Notes: generated from the letters alone by a model not told the origin. A stretch of DNA of 26,427 nucleotides from JANNYA01 sp031409855 (GCA_031409855.1 JANNYA010000086.1:1-26427), one strand, 5' to 3'. Counted from the stretch's first letter, positions 7,483 through 17,823 are shown. Program-made: numbers and translations.

Positions 7483-8832
7483 TTATTCTCGAGACGTTAA
7501 AACCTTAAACACTGAAGAATTGCGAAAATTCGCCTGAATTTCCGCCAGCGTGTACCAACGCGTTGCCGTCGTAGGTTCTCGTGAGTTGTGCTCACCGCTA
7601 GCAAGCAAAAACTCATGGCCGAATAGTTTGACGATGGCTAAACCATTCTCTGGCGCAGAAAGCGTGATCGTATTTGCGGCGCGCTCGAATTCTGCCCTAG
7701 TTTCGGCTTTGCCGTAGGCTTGCCAGACGTAGTTTGTCGTCGAGCTTTCCTCAACCCAAAACCGTTCGCGGTTAGTGAAGCTGATTTGGTTCTCTGTCTC
7801 GAACCAACGTGCCAATGTATAAGCCGCAAGGATCTGATTCGCATCGCGCGCTTTCAATACCGCAGTTGCGTTTGGCCAGCTCGGCGCAGCAAATGCTAAA
7901 AATATGTCGGCCATCGCTGCGGGCGTGCCGCATCGCCAATGCCCGATAGTTGCGATTTTTGGCGCAGCCGTTGCGCCTACGCGCCAAATTGGCGACCGCA
8001 TTTGCGTAACCAAGCGGGTAAATTCGTCGTCATACTGATTGATCAAATCGAACGTTTCAGCAACATCCGTCGCGCTAAAATCAGACTCGAATTCTGGGTC
8101 CCATTTTTGCAGCTTGGGAATCAACAACTTCGCTTCGCGAATGATCGCACTGAGTGACTTCCGCCGAGCCTGCAGCACTGCCACAGTTTGTCCTTCACTG
8201 CCATTCGCAGTATCGAGCAACAAGCCACTGCGCGTCATGCCCAGAATGCCATCGGCAAGGGCATTGGTGGAGTCAGCAAGGGCAAAATCGGCGTAGCGCA
8301 GAGCTTGTGGCGAACAACTTACGTGAGTTGCGGCCGTTGCGAGCCAACTATCAAAATAGGCCTGGATAATCGGTAAAACCTCGGTGCCAATTCGCTCGCG
8401 CGACATCTTTGCCTTTGACTCTGCACCCTCTGTGAGCATGCCTAGTTCCAACATTCGACGCGCCCAAACCTTACGCAGCTGCAAAAGCGCCGAATTTTCA
8501 CCGTCACAAATCTTAAAAACGGCAAACCCTAGCGCTGAGATCGACGTCGAATCCTCACTTTCATTTAACTCGCCGATGTTTTGCAAATCAAACCCTGCAC
8601 GTGCAAATATGGCGTTTACTTCCGGCGGCAATTCATCACCGTCTGAATCAAAGTTTTTTGCCGCATCCGAGCCCAAAAAAGCGTCCAGCTCGCGCCCGGC
8701 AATCGCCAATTTCACGCCAGCCGCCTGCGCTTGTGCACGCGTGACCTGATAATCCATGTATTTCAAGCGGTCTTGCCCGGCCAGCGCCAATAACGGCAGC
8801 AAGCAGCCTAGTGCGAAGAATTGAACGCGCAT
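7483..8832 (-). CDS. Unrecognised secreted protein
   Basis: 449 residues with a clear signal peptide (MRVQFFALGCLLPLLALAG), so exported. The mature part is soluble, largely helical and rich in Ala, Glu and Asp. I recognise no domain. Visible points are three Cys, at FKICDGE, HVSCSPQ and HWRCGTP; a DSDGDELPPEVN loop at about residues 62-73 that looks like a possible calcium-type loop; and an aromatic WYTLAEIQANF near the C-terminus. GGGGA precedes the ATG at 8832 with good spacing. It lies upstream of and codirectional with the DUF885 lipoprotein, separated by 96 bases. The gene is convincing, its role unknown. Confidence 0.85.
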   Translation of the reverse strand: MRVQFFALGCLLPLLALAGQDRLKYMDYQVTRAQAQAAGVKLAIAGRELDAFLGSDAAKNFDSDGDELPPEVNAIFARAGFDLQNIGELNESEDSTSISALGFAVFKICDGENSALLQLRKVWARRMLELGMLTEGAESKAKMSRERIGTEVLPIIQAYFDSWLATAATHVSCSPQALRYADFALADSTNALADGILGMTRSGLLLDTANGSEGQTVAVLQARRKSLSAIIREAKLLIPKLQKWDPEFESDFSATDVAETFDLINQYDDEFTRLVTQMRSPIWRVGATAAPKIATIGHWRCGTPAAMADIFLAFAAPSWPNATAVLKARDANQILAAYTLARWFETENQISFTNRERFWVEESSTTNYVWQAYGKAETRAEFERAANTITLSAPENGLAIVKLFGHEFLLASGEHNSREPTTATRWYTLAEIQANFRNSSVFKVLTSRE

Positions 8833-9153
8833 TTTGATTCCCCGGCAGCAAACTTGAGCAATCGAAAAAGGCTACGCTTGCGACTCTATACCTACACCCA
8901 ACAAAACGGCTTGAATACACGCCTAACCATAGTGCGCCTAAGCGCAGGCCTAATTTTGCTGCTGAGCGTGTTGCTCGCCGGTGCCTGGGCGCGTTCGGTG
9001 TGGGTGATTTTACCGCTAACGCTGATCTACACGCTGGCATTTGTACTCGGGCGTTGGCAGGCGTGGCGGCACTCGATTGCGACCGATACGATTTCGCGGG
9101 TGCTAAGTCAGCTGGAGTGTGGAATGCCTTGCACGCGAGGGCTGCCATCTTGA
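8821..9153 (+). CDS. Small putative membrane protein, start uncertain
   Basis: An ORF with two hydrophobic segments, SAGLILLLSVLLAGAW and VWVILPLTLIYTLAFVLG, followed by a polar tail. No ATG is in frame: candidates are TTG 8821 (overlapping the divergent secreted-protein gene by 12 bases), TTG 8911 and GTG 8932, and none has a convincing ribosome site. The two-helix layout recalls DUF2892-like inner-membrane proteins, but the match is loose. The ending (LECGMPCTRGLPS) looks degenerate and it abuts a decayed toxin-antitoxin locus, so it may itself be a remnant. Confidence 0.35.
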   Translation: MNAHFDSPAANLSNRKRLRLRLYTYTQQNGLNTRLTIVRLSAGLILLLSVLLAGAWARSVWVILPLTLIYTLAFVLGRWQAWRHSIATDTISRVLSQLECGMPCTRGLPS

Positions 9154-9210
9154 TGGCTCGACCCTTGGCGCGTAAGCTCATGGCATTTGTGTTTCAACCG
9201 GGAGACTCGT

Positions 9211-9484
9211 ATGGCCGAACCCCAACTTTCCGTGCGCAGTGCGCGCGCGCGCGCGCGATCTTGCACACCGGCTTGCGCGCCGAGAACACCGAACGATTGC
9301 CGAAATCGTGGAGCGCGCCTTGGAAGCCTACGACGCCGCCCAAACGGGGCGAGAACCTGCCGCCGATTTCTATACCCGTGTTAGCCAAGACTGCGGCACG
9401 GATATTGACCTTGATGTGCTAATCCGCGCGCACCGCATCCCGCATATGGGCGGGCTATTGCTCGCGCCCACGACGGTCCGTTAG
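9211..9484 (+). pseudogene. VapB/FitA-type antitoxin, frameshifted at a (GC)8 tract
   Basis: ATG 9211, preceded by GGAGA, opens MAEPQLSVRSARARAR and then runs out of frame. In the +1 frame the sequence continues DLAHRLARREHRTIAEIVERALEAYDAAQTGREPAADFYTRV. Together these read as an antitoxin of the VapB type with a DNA-binding N-terminus and a toxin-wrapping C-terminus. The join falls in the alternating tract 9241-9257: six or nine GC units would keep the frame, eight do not. The last residues of a normal antitoxin are replaced by sequence from a deletion into the toxin gene. A GTG at 9239 could start the second part but lacks a ribosome site. Confidence 0.7.
9241..9257. repeat. (GC)8 G dinucleotide tract inside antitoxin codons 11-16
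   Basis: Seventeen bases of uninterrupted GC alternation follow the Ser codon of the antitoxin start. Such tracts gain or lose units by replication slippage and can switch a reading frame; they are also prone to sequencing error. Confidence 0.9.
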
Positions 9485-9549
9485 CCACGCGCAACGTTAG
9501 CGATTTTGGCCTCGTTGAAATCGCAATTATTAATCCTTGGGGCGATTGA
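9448..9549 (+). pseudogene. VapC/FitB-type PIN-domain toxin, C-terminal fragment
   Basis: In the frame beginning at 9448 the translation is GRAIARAHDGPLATRNVSDF, then GLVEIAIINPWGD and a TGA at 9547-9549. This is the signature end of VapC/FitB toxins: an Ala-rich helix, LATRN-x-x-DF with the late catalytic Asp, and a final NPW. About the first hundred residues, with the other acidic residues of the PIN active site, are missing. The fragment joins directly to the antitoxin after its PHMG, in a different frame, as expected from one internal deletion. It cannot encode an active ribonuclease. Confidence 0.7.
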
Positions 9550-9694
9550 CGGTCGGCAAATTCAGCTGCAGGCGCGACAAAATCTTGTGACGCCCTTCGC
9601 ATCGCCACACTTCCGCGCCATAATCGCGGAGTTCTTACGCAGCGAAGCGATAGAACACAAAAATTCCCCGCCAGCGCAAAAACGGAGCCGCACC

Positions 9695-12400
<2,706 letters not shown>

Positions 12401-12413
12401 CCTGAAATTCAGA

Positions 12414-12438
12414 AGCCCCAGCAACTGCTGGGGTTTTC
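12414..12438 (+). terminator. Rho-independent terminator of acnA
   Basis: CCCCAGC pairs with GCTGGGG around AACT and is followed by TTTTCT, 15 bases after the acnA stop. It separates acnA from the ParB-like cassette that begins only about 30 bases later. Confidence 0.85.
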
Positions 12439-12468
12439 TATAGGTCAGCAGAAAATCGATAGCTCTAA

Positions 12469-13599
12469 ATGATGACAAGGAATAAAAAGGTGCAGCCTGA
12501 AAAAATCTCTTTGACGTTGCTGGACTTCGACCCTGAAAACCCACGCTTTCTTGCCGCTGAAATCTCCAATGATGATGCAATTCAACGCATGATGGAGCAA
12601 GAGAATTTAGACGAACTTGTCGGCTCTATTGGAAATCAAGGTTTCTTTCCGGGAGAGCCCTTATTGGTTTTGCGCAATCCAAATGCCCCTGATCGTTATA
12701 TCGTTGTTGAGGGCAACCGCCGACTCGCGGCATTGCGCGCTTTATCCGGCGCCATTCCACGGAATCAGTTGACAAATTCGGTCGCCCAACTTGTCTCACA
12801 AGCCCAAAACAAGCCAACAGAGGTGGATTGCTTCGTCTTTCAAGCGCGCCGGGACATCCTGAAGTACTTAGGGTTTCGTCATATTTCTGGGCCTAAGCGC
12901 TGGGATCCTTTGGCGAAAGCGCGCTATCTGGCAGATCTAATCCGCAGTTTTTATTATGATTTGGCAATAGATGCGCAGCTCAAAGCAGTTGCCCGCGATA
13001 TTGGTAGCAAAACCGATTACGTCGCAAAGTTGCTTACTGCACTCAATTTGTATGATCGCGCCAAGACAAAGAATTTTTATGGTTTGCAACGAGTGAATGA
13101 AAATGACGTCAAGTTTTCCTTGCTAACTACAGCGTTGTCATACTCCAATATTGTCGCGTTTCTGAATTTGTCTAGCCCTAGCGTAATCAACATCAGCCAA
13201 GTCGATGATGCGCGCGTAAAAGAACTGCTCGGCTGGATGTTTGCACAAGATCAAAGCGGCGACACCGTGTTGGGCGAATCTCGGGAACTCAAGCGATTGG
13301 CTGCCATTGTTGCCTCGCCGCGCGCCGTTGCAGAGCTGAAAAAGACACTAAGCCTAGAACAAGCCTATGTTTTTACTAGTGGCCCTGCTGAAGCATTCAA
13401 CAAACTATTGGGAGAAATTGAAGCAAATATTGCGAGCAGCATCGGCCTGTTGGCTGGCGATTTCTATCCTGATGAAGGCCATCTTTCTTCTGCCAAACGG
13501 ATACTTGACAATTCAGAAAACCTTGGCTTTTTGATTCAGAAAGCCATAGCGCGGGGGAAGCGCGAAATCCAGCAAGAAGCGGCTAATTCCGATGCTTGA
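12469..13599 (+). CDS. ParB/Srx-like domain protein
   Basis: 376 residues. Residues about 12-100 form a ParB/sulfiredoxin-like domain: ISLTLLDFDPENPR, IGNQGFFPGEPLLVL and the hallmark VEGNRRLAAL at 80-89 (E81, R84, R85), the nucleotide-binding motif that in ParB binds CTP and in relatives supports nuclease or kinase activity. Residues about 140-220 (AKARYLADLI, LKAVARDIGSKTDYVAKLL) resemble the helix-turn-helix region after the ParB domain. The C-terminal part is unrecognised. No parA is nearby and the gene overlaps the next by 8 bases (ATGCTTGA), so a role in DNA modification or defence is more likely than partition. Two adjacent ATGs (12469, 12472) are possible starts and neither has a strong ribosome site. 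Confidence 0.85.
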   Translation: MMTRNKKVQPEKISLTLLDFDPENPRFLAAEISNDDAIQRMMEQENLDELVGSIGNQGFFPGEPLLVLRNPNAPDRYIVVEGNRRLAALRALSGAIPRNQLTNSVAQLVSQAQNKPTEVDCFVFQARRDILKYLGFRHISGPKRWDPLAKARYLADLIRSFYYDLAIDAQLKAVARDIGSKTDYVAKLLTALNLYDRAKTKNFYGLQRVNENDVKFSLLTTALSYSNIVAFLNLSSPSVINISQVDDARVKELLGWMFAQDQSGDTVLGESRELKRLAAIVASPRAVAELKKTLSLEQAYVFTSGPAEAFNKLLGEIEANIASSIGLLAGDFYPDEGHLSSAKRILDNSENLGFLIQKAIARGKREIQQEAANSDA

Positions 13600-14572
13600 G
13601 CCATTGTTTGTGGGGCTCGATAAACTTCCAAGGCATGCTTACCCATTTCTCTGGGCCGACTACATAGAGCTGCTCTGTCTTTGTAGCCAAAATGGCCTGT
13701 ATGCGAAAGGAAATCTTCAGGAACAAGAGCAAGAAGCTGAAGATGTGCAAAGTGATACCGAGGACGATTTCGAGTCTACAAGTGATATCACCAGCGCAGA
13801 GAGCGATGACCAAATTGCCGCTCGTTGGGATGACATCAAGACCAGGCTAGCTGCTCGCCAGATAGGGTTCCCAGTGTGGCCCTTTGAACTAGACGGTGAC
13901 GTATTACGGCTAAAACTTGATCACGAATGTGCTGAGCATAGGTTGTACGTTTCCTTGTTGATCGCTTCGTCGCTGCGGTTATGCAACCCAAAACGCGCCA
14001 AAGAAGTTACGGATGCATTTGAAGAAATTTCATTTCACTGGTTGCGCCAATCTTTAACGCCGCAGTGGCAAGTTAGCCCGTTTGGCGCACATCAAAAGTT
14101 ACCCGGCGCCTATACAGGAACGCTTCGCGCCAAACTTGAAAAGTTAGCTAAAGATATTGATGGTCTTTTGGTCAAAGACGCTTCTGAGTATGATCCAAAG
14201 GACACAGGCGACGGTGGAATCGATTTGGTTGCGTGGCAAATGATGGGAGATAAGCGGGGATGCACCCAGATCATTTTTGGTCAATGTGCCTGTTCGCCTA
14301 CCGATTGGGAGAGCAAGCAGTTGGATGTGACACCCTCAAAAATCGAATCGCACATTCTCCCGCAACACCCAGGTGCTGCTTACTGCTTCCTTCCGCACGA
14401 TTTGTACGAAAATAACGCCCGTTGGAGTCGTGCTGCGCATGTTAATCGAACAGTCTTAATTGATCGGCGCAGACTCTTGCATTTGTTCGCTGAGCAAAAA
14501 AGTAGCGTTAATTTGCCCATTTGGCCGTTTCTAGTAGAAGCGGCAGCTCAGGTTACAGAACTAGCAAATTAG
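13592..14572 (+). CDS. Putative restriction-type nuclease partner, unrecognised family
   Basis: 326 residues, start ATG overlapping the end of the ParB-like gene, so translation is coupled. Residues about 44-75 are a very acidic linker (EQEAEDVQSDTEDDFES). The most telling segment is GDGGIDLVAW (206-215, D211) followed by TQIIFGQCACSPTDWESK (225-242). The order of a Gly-rich Asp strand and then a hydrophobic strand ending in Gln recalls the D...(E/Q)xK core of PD-(D/E)xK nucleases, but Ala stands where Lys is expected; K242 in WESK could substitute. The remainder is soluble alpha/beta with many Trp. Its stop overlaps by 4 bases the stop of a convergent cytosine methyltransferase, a typical restriction-modification neighbourhood. 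Nuclease activity is an inference. Confidence 0.75.
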   Translation: MLEPLFVGLDKLPRHAYPFLWADYIELLCLCSQNGLYAKGNLQEQEQEAEDVQSDTEDDFESTSDITSAESDDQIAARWDDIKTRLAARQIGFPVWPFELDGDVLRLKLDHECAEHRLYVSLLIASSLRLCNPKRAKEVTDAFEEISFHWLRQSLTPQWQVSPFGAHQKLPGAYTGTLRAKLEKLAKDIDGLLVKDASEYDPKDTGDGGIDLVAWQMMGDKRGCTQIIFGQCACSPTDWESKQLDVTPSKIESHILPQHPGAAYCFLPHDLYENNARWSRAAHVNRTVLIDRRRLLHLFAEQKSSVNLPIWPFLVEAAAQVTELAN

Positions 14573-15510
14573 TTCCAAATATTCGGAAGCGCGCGCGCCA
14601 CTGCTTCAAAAAGCGGTGGCGGTACGGCATTGCCGACGACTTTGTAGCGCATATCCAGCGTTCCTGTGGACGTGTTTGGAAAAACAAAGTCGTTTGAAAA
14701 TCCCTGCAATCGTGCCGCCTCCCTGTAACTGAAGCGCCGAGCAGGCGCATCCGACTCAAACTCCCAAACGTTGTGCTCGCGCTTAATCAGTGCTGGACTT
14801 ACGGGATGCAGCGGCATGTGGCGCGGGTTTGCCACAATGGTTTTGGATGCGTCGCCCCAGTTTTGACGCCGGTTACGCGACATGTAGTACCAATGGAATT
14901 CCCGCGCGTAAAATTCTCCGTCTGGCCAGATTGGCAAATCACCGATGGCCTCTTTGATACTCTTAAACCGTCGATCAAATCCGACACCATGTGTGGCTTT
15001 AGGAAATTCATACCCAACGTCAAAATCGTCGCGAATCCCCACGATAAAAATACGTTTGCGTTCTTGTGCAACACCATAATGGGCCGAATTCAGAACCGCA
15101 GCTTTCACTTTGTAACCAGCGTCGCTGAAAGTCTTCAACTGATCTTGGAGCAGATGATTAAAATTAGCGCGGATCATTCCCGAAACGTTTTCAACGATGA
15201 AGGCTTTAGGACGAACTTTGCGCAAAGCGCGTGCAAACTCCAAATAAAGTTTATTTATGCTCGCAGCCGGATTTCGCAACCCGCCTTGACTAAAGCCCTG
15301 ACATGGATAGCAACCGATCAATAACTGAGCTTTAGGAAAATTCCCTAGCCGTGATACATCGTCGAGTACGTAATCTGTTGCCGGGTGATTGGCAATGTAT
15401 ACATCACGTGCGTAGGGCAGTACGTCGTTAGCCATGAGCACTGAAAATCCTGCTTGGATTACGCCAGCATCGCTACCACCACAGCCAGAAAATAATGAGA
15501 TAGCTTCCAT
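14569..15510 (-). CDS. DNA (cytosine-5) methyltransferase
   Basis: 313 residues from the ATG at 15510 (MEAISLFSGCGG); a TTG at 15531 would add seven residues. All key C5 motifs are visible in order: I, LFSGCGGSDAGVIQAGF for AdoMet binding; IV, GCYPCQGFS with catalytic C70; VI, VENVSG; VIII, QERKRIFIVG; IX, the RLQGF region; and X, VGNAVPPPL. The target recognition region between VIII and IX is short (about 80 residues), as in type II enzymes. It would transfer a methyl group to C5 of cytosine in a short DNA site. It is convergent with the putative nuclease gene, stops overlapping by 4 bases, and transcribed from the gap before the HerA-like gene. The recognition site cannot be told from sequence. 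Confidence 0.94.
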   Translation of the reverse strand: MEAISLFSGCGGSDAGVIQAGFSVLMANDVLPYARDVYIANHPATDYVLDDVSRLGNFPKAQLLIGCYPCQGFSQGGLRNPAASINKLYLEFARALRKVRPKAFIVENVSGMIRANFNHLLQDQLKTFSDAGYKVKAAVLNSAHYGVAQERKRIFIVGIRDDFDVGYEFPKATHGVGFDRRFKSIKEAIGDLPIWPDGEFYAREFHWYYMSRNRRQNWGDASKTIVANPRHMPLHPVSPALIKREHNVWEFESDAPARRFSYREAARLQGFSNDFVFPNTSTGTLDMRYKVVGNAVPPPLFEAVARALPNIWN

Positions 15511-15639
15511 TGCAACCAAGTTTTTATCCAATCAGTGATTCTATCGTGGCATGTTTGAACCAACCACACCAAAGCAACTGCCAACCGCTTACACCATTTT
15601 TAGGTAGCATCGCAGGATCGCTCTACACGGAAAATCGCA

Positions 15640-17220
15640 ATGCTTAATCCCGCCTCTATCACCCTGGCGCGCGGCCAGGCTGATTATTGTTTGTTGACTA
15701 AATTTGGTAACCGCCACGGTTTGATTGCGGGTGCGACCGGCACTGGCAAGTCGGTGTCGCTGCAAGTGCTTGCTGAGGGTTTTTCGGCGCGCGGTGTGCC
15801 GGTATTTATGGCGGATGTGAAGGGGGATTTGGTCGGCATGAGTCAGGCCGCACTTGTGTCGGAAAAGCTCACGAAACGGCTGAGCTTATTAGGTGTTGAC
15901 GGCTATACACCCTCGGCAAGCCCGGTGGTGTTTTGGGATATCTTTGGCAAAAGCGGGCATGCGCTGCGCACCACTATTTCTGAGATGGGGCCGATTTTGC
16001 TGGCGCGCGTGTTGGAGCTTAATGACACCCAGGAAGGCGTGCTCAACGTGGTGTTTCGCGTTGCGGATGACGAAGGTTTGCTGCTATTGGATTTGGCCGA
16101 TTTGCGCGCGATGCTGAACTTTGTTTCGGAAAATGCGAAGGCAATTTCGGCGCAATATGGCTTGGTTTCGCCGCAATCGGTGGCGGCAATTCAGCGCTCG
16201 CTATTGTCGCTTGAGGATGCGGGCGGCGCGCAGTTTTTTGGCGAACCCGCGTTTGAGTTGCGTGATCTGTTCGCGATCGCGCCCGATGGCCGGGGCGTAG
16301 TCAATATCATGGCCGCCGATCAGCTGATCTTGAAGCCTAAGCTGTATTCCACCTTTCTGCTGTGGTTATTGTCTGAGCTATTCGAGCAATTGCCGGAAGT
16401 GGGGGATTTGGACAAGCCGCGCATGGTGTTTTTCTTTGATGAAGCGCATTTACTATTCACTGATGCGCCGCCCGCTCTGGTGCAGCGCGTCGAGCAAGTA
16501 GTGCGCTTGATCCGTTCCAAAGGCGTCGGCGTTTACTTTATCAGCCAAAACCCGGATGACGTGCCTGACACGATCCTGGGCCAGCTTGGCAATCGCATTC
16601 AGCATGCGTTGCGTGCGTTTACGCCGCGCGATCAGAAATCAGTGCGGGTAGCGGCGGAAACCTTCGTCACCAATCCGGCGCTTGATACGGCTAGCGTCAT
16701 CACGCAATTGGGCGTTGGCGAGGCCTTGGTGAGCTTTTTGAATGACGCTGGTGTGCCGGGCATGGTTGAGCGCGCCTACATCATGCCGCCTAGTTCGCGT
16801 ATTGGCGCAATCAGCGAGCCGGAGCGCCAGCAAGTTTTGGCACAAAGCCCGATTGCCGGCAAGTATGAAACGGCGATTGATCGTGAAAGTGCGTCTGAGG
16901 TACTCAAACAGCGGTTAGAGCAGCCGGAACCGGCGCCGGAAGCGGTGACGCCCGTCGCCAATTCAGGCGGCTGGTCGTTGAGTTGGCCCTGGGGTGATAA
17001 GCCAGCGGCTCCCCAACCGCCACCGCTGCCTGCCTCTCGTACTAGAACTGCGTCCGCACCACGCCCGCCCGCCGCACCACGTGCACCCGTCGCACCACGC
17101 GCCAGCCAACGCCAGAGCGTGACCGAGACTTTTGCCAAAAGCGTAGTGCGCACCGTGGGCTCGCGTTTGGGGCAGCAAATGATTCGTGGTTTGTTTGGCG
17201 CGTTAATTCGTGGGCGCTAG
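15640..17220 (+). CDS. HerA-like ATPase, DUF853/YjgR family
   Basis: 526 residues. The Walker A motif GATGTGKS is at 31-38, followed by PVFMADVKGDLVGMS, which is typical of DUF853. Walker B MVFFFDEAHLLF is near 262-273, and VYFISQNPDDVPDTILGQLGNRIQHALRAF carries the sensor and arginine-finger region. Residues about 430-490 form a Pro/Ala-rich linker, then a conserved amphipathic tail (SVVRTVGSRLGQQMIRGLFG) that is also seen in YjgR. The family is a hexameric HerA/FtsK-type ATPase of unclear role. The methyltransferase is divergent, 129 bases away. HerA relatives also occur in defence systems, but this subfamily is widely chromosomal, so I read it as housekeeping. Confidence 0.92.
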   Translation: MLNPASITLARGQADYCLLTKFGNRHGLIAGATGTGKSVSLQVLAEGFSARGVPVFMADVKGDLVGMSQAALVSEKLTKRLSLLGVDGYTPSASPVVFWDIFGKSGHALRTTISEMGPILLARVLELNDTQEGVLNVVFRVADDEGLLLLDLADLRAMLNFVSENAKAISAQYGLVSPQSVAAIQRSLLSLEDAGGAQFFGEPAFELRDLFAIAPDGRGVVNIMAADQLILKPKLYSTFLLWLLSELFEQLPEVGDLDKPRMVFFFDEAHLLFTDAPPALVQRVEQVVRLIRSKGVGVYFISQNPDDVPDTILGQLGNRIQHALRAFTPRDQKSVRVAAETFVTNPALDTASVITQLGVGEALVSFLNDAGVPGMVERAYIMPPSSRIGAISEPERQQVLAQSPIAGKYETAIDRESASEVLKQRLEQPEPAPEAVTPVANSGGWSLSWPWGDKPAAPQPPPLPASRTRTASAPRPPAAPRAPVAPRASQRQSVTETFAKSVVRTVGSRLGQQMIRGLFGALIRGR

Positions 17221-17242
17221 CTTTTGTAAAGAAGCCAAACAC

Positions 17243-17545
17243 TTACAAACTCGTAATTACACGTGCATTGATTTCTTGATCCGCCAGTTTTAACCAGTCC
17301 ATCGGCACTACACCTTGAACCCGTATCGATTGGCCAGGGCGGATTGATTTCGTTGCGGCGGCGTTGGAGTACACCAAAACCTTCACGCCATCGCTGCCGG
17401 TTAACCAAAATAAGCCCGGCTCTACAAAGTTGCCGACTTGGCCTTCCAATGTTTGCGGCTCAAGGCTGCTCATATCGACGGCGGCATAGGTGTTGGTGCT
17501 GACTAGGCAAAGTGCAACTAAAATGGCGTTAACTAGCGTGTTCAT
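17243..17545 (-). CDS. Small periplasmic OB-fold-like protein
   Basis: 100 residues with a signal peptide ending near NTYAAVD. The mature 78 residues have the strand pattern of a small OB-fold: LEGQVGNFVEPGLFWLTG, GVKVLVYS, then RPGQSIRVQGVV and a final NARVIT. It resembles periplasmic OB-fold proteins of the YgiW/BOF kind, but the match is only at fold level. AAGGAAA precedes the ATG at 17545 at good spacing. It is convergent with the HerA-like gene, 22 bases apart. Function unknown. Confidence 0.75.
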   Translation of the reverse strand: MNTLVNAILVALCLVSTNTYAAVDMSSLEPQTLEGQVGNFVEPGLFWLTGSDGVKVLVYSNAAATKSIRPGQSIRVQGVVPMDWLKLADQEINARVITSL

Positions 17546-17693
17546 AGGGTTTCCTTTGATTTAATGGCATCGAATTGCGCCTGTTTGCGGCGCTTGGCGC
17601 AATCTCGTTGCGCTAGGAATAGGCTAGATGCCCATTGGCCGCTCAAATACCTGCCTTTAGATAGGTATCCACCAAAAACCCTAATTTTTGTGC

Positions 17694-17818
17694 TGATCCT
17701 GCCCCGTTTCAACAGACATTTAGCTAAGCGAGCGCTTGACTTCAAATACGTCCGGGCTGAGATAGCCCAAACGCGAATCTAGCCGGGCTCAGTTGTAGTG
17801 CACCTTGAAGCCTAAATT
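17694..17818 (-). pseudogene. IS3-type transposase C-terminal remnant
   Basis: Minus-strand codons from 17809 read FKVHYN, a TGA, then ARLDSRLGYLSPDVFE and a stop at 17720. HYN-x-x-R-x-HS-x-LGYLSP-x-x-FE is the familiar end of IS3-family OrfB integrases; here an Arg codon has become TGA and the His is Asp. Just beyond the stop, TGATCCTGCCCCGTTTC (plus strand, from 17694) resembles an insertion-sequence terminal repeat. The rest of the element is gone; the oxidoreductase gene begins or ends immediately beside it. Confidence 0.6.
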
Positions 17819-17823
17819 CCGAT

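Noticed and set aside
9000..9422. 140-residue plus-strand frame across the antitoxin region
   Set aside because: Composition is low-quality (Arg/Ala/Pro shadow) and the antitoxin frames explain the stretch.
12469..13599. Chromosome or plasmid partition ParB
   Set aside because: No parA or parS-like repeats nearby; coupling to the nuclease-like gene points elsewhere.
17542..17745. 67-residue minus-strand frame
   Set aside because: It overlaps the insertion-sequence end, has no ribosome site and resembles no protein.
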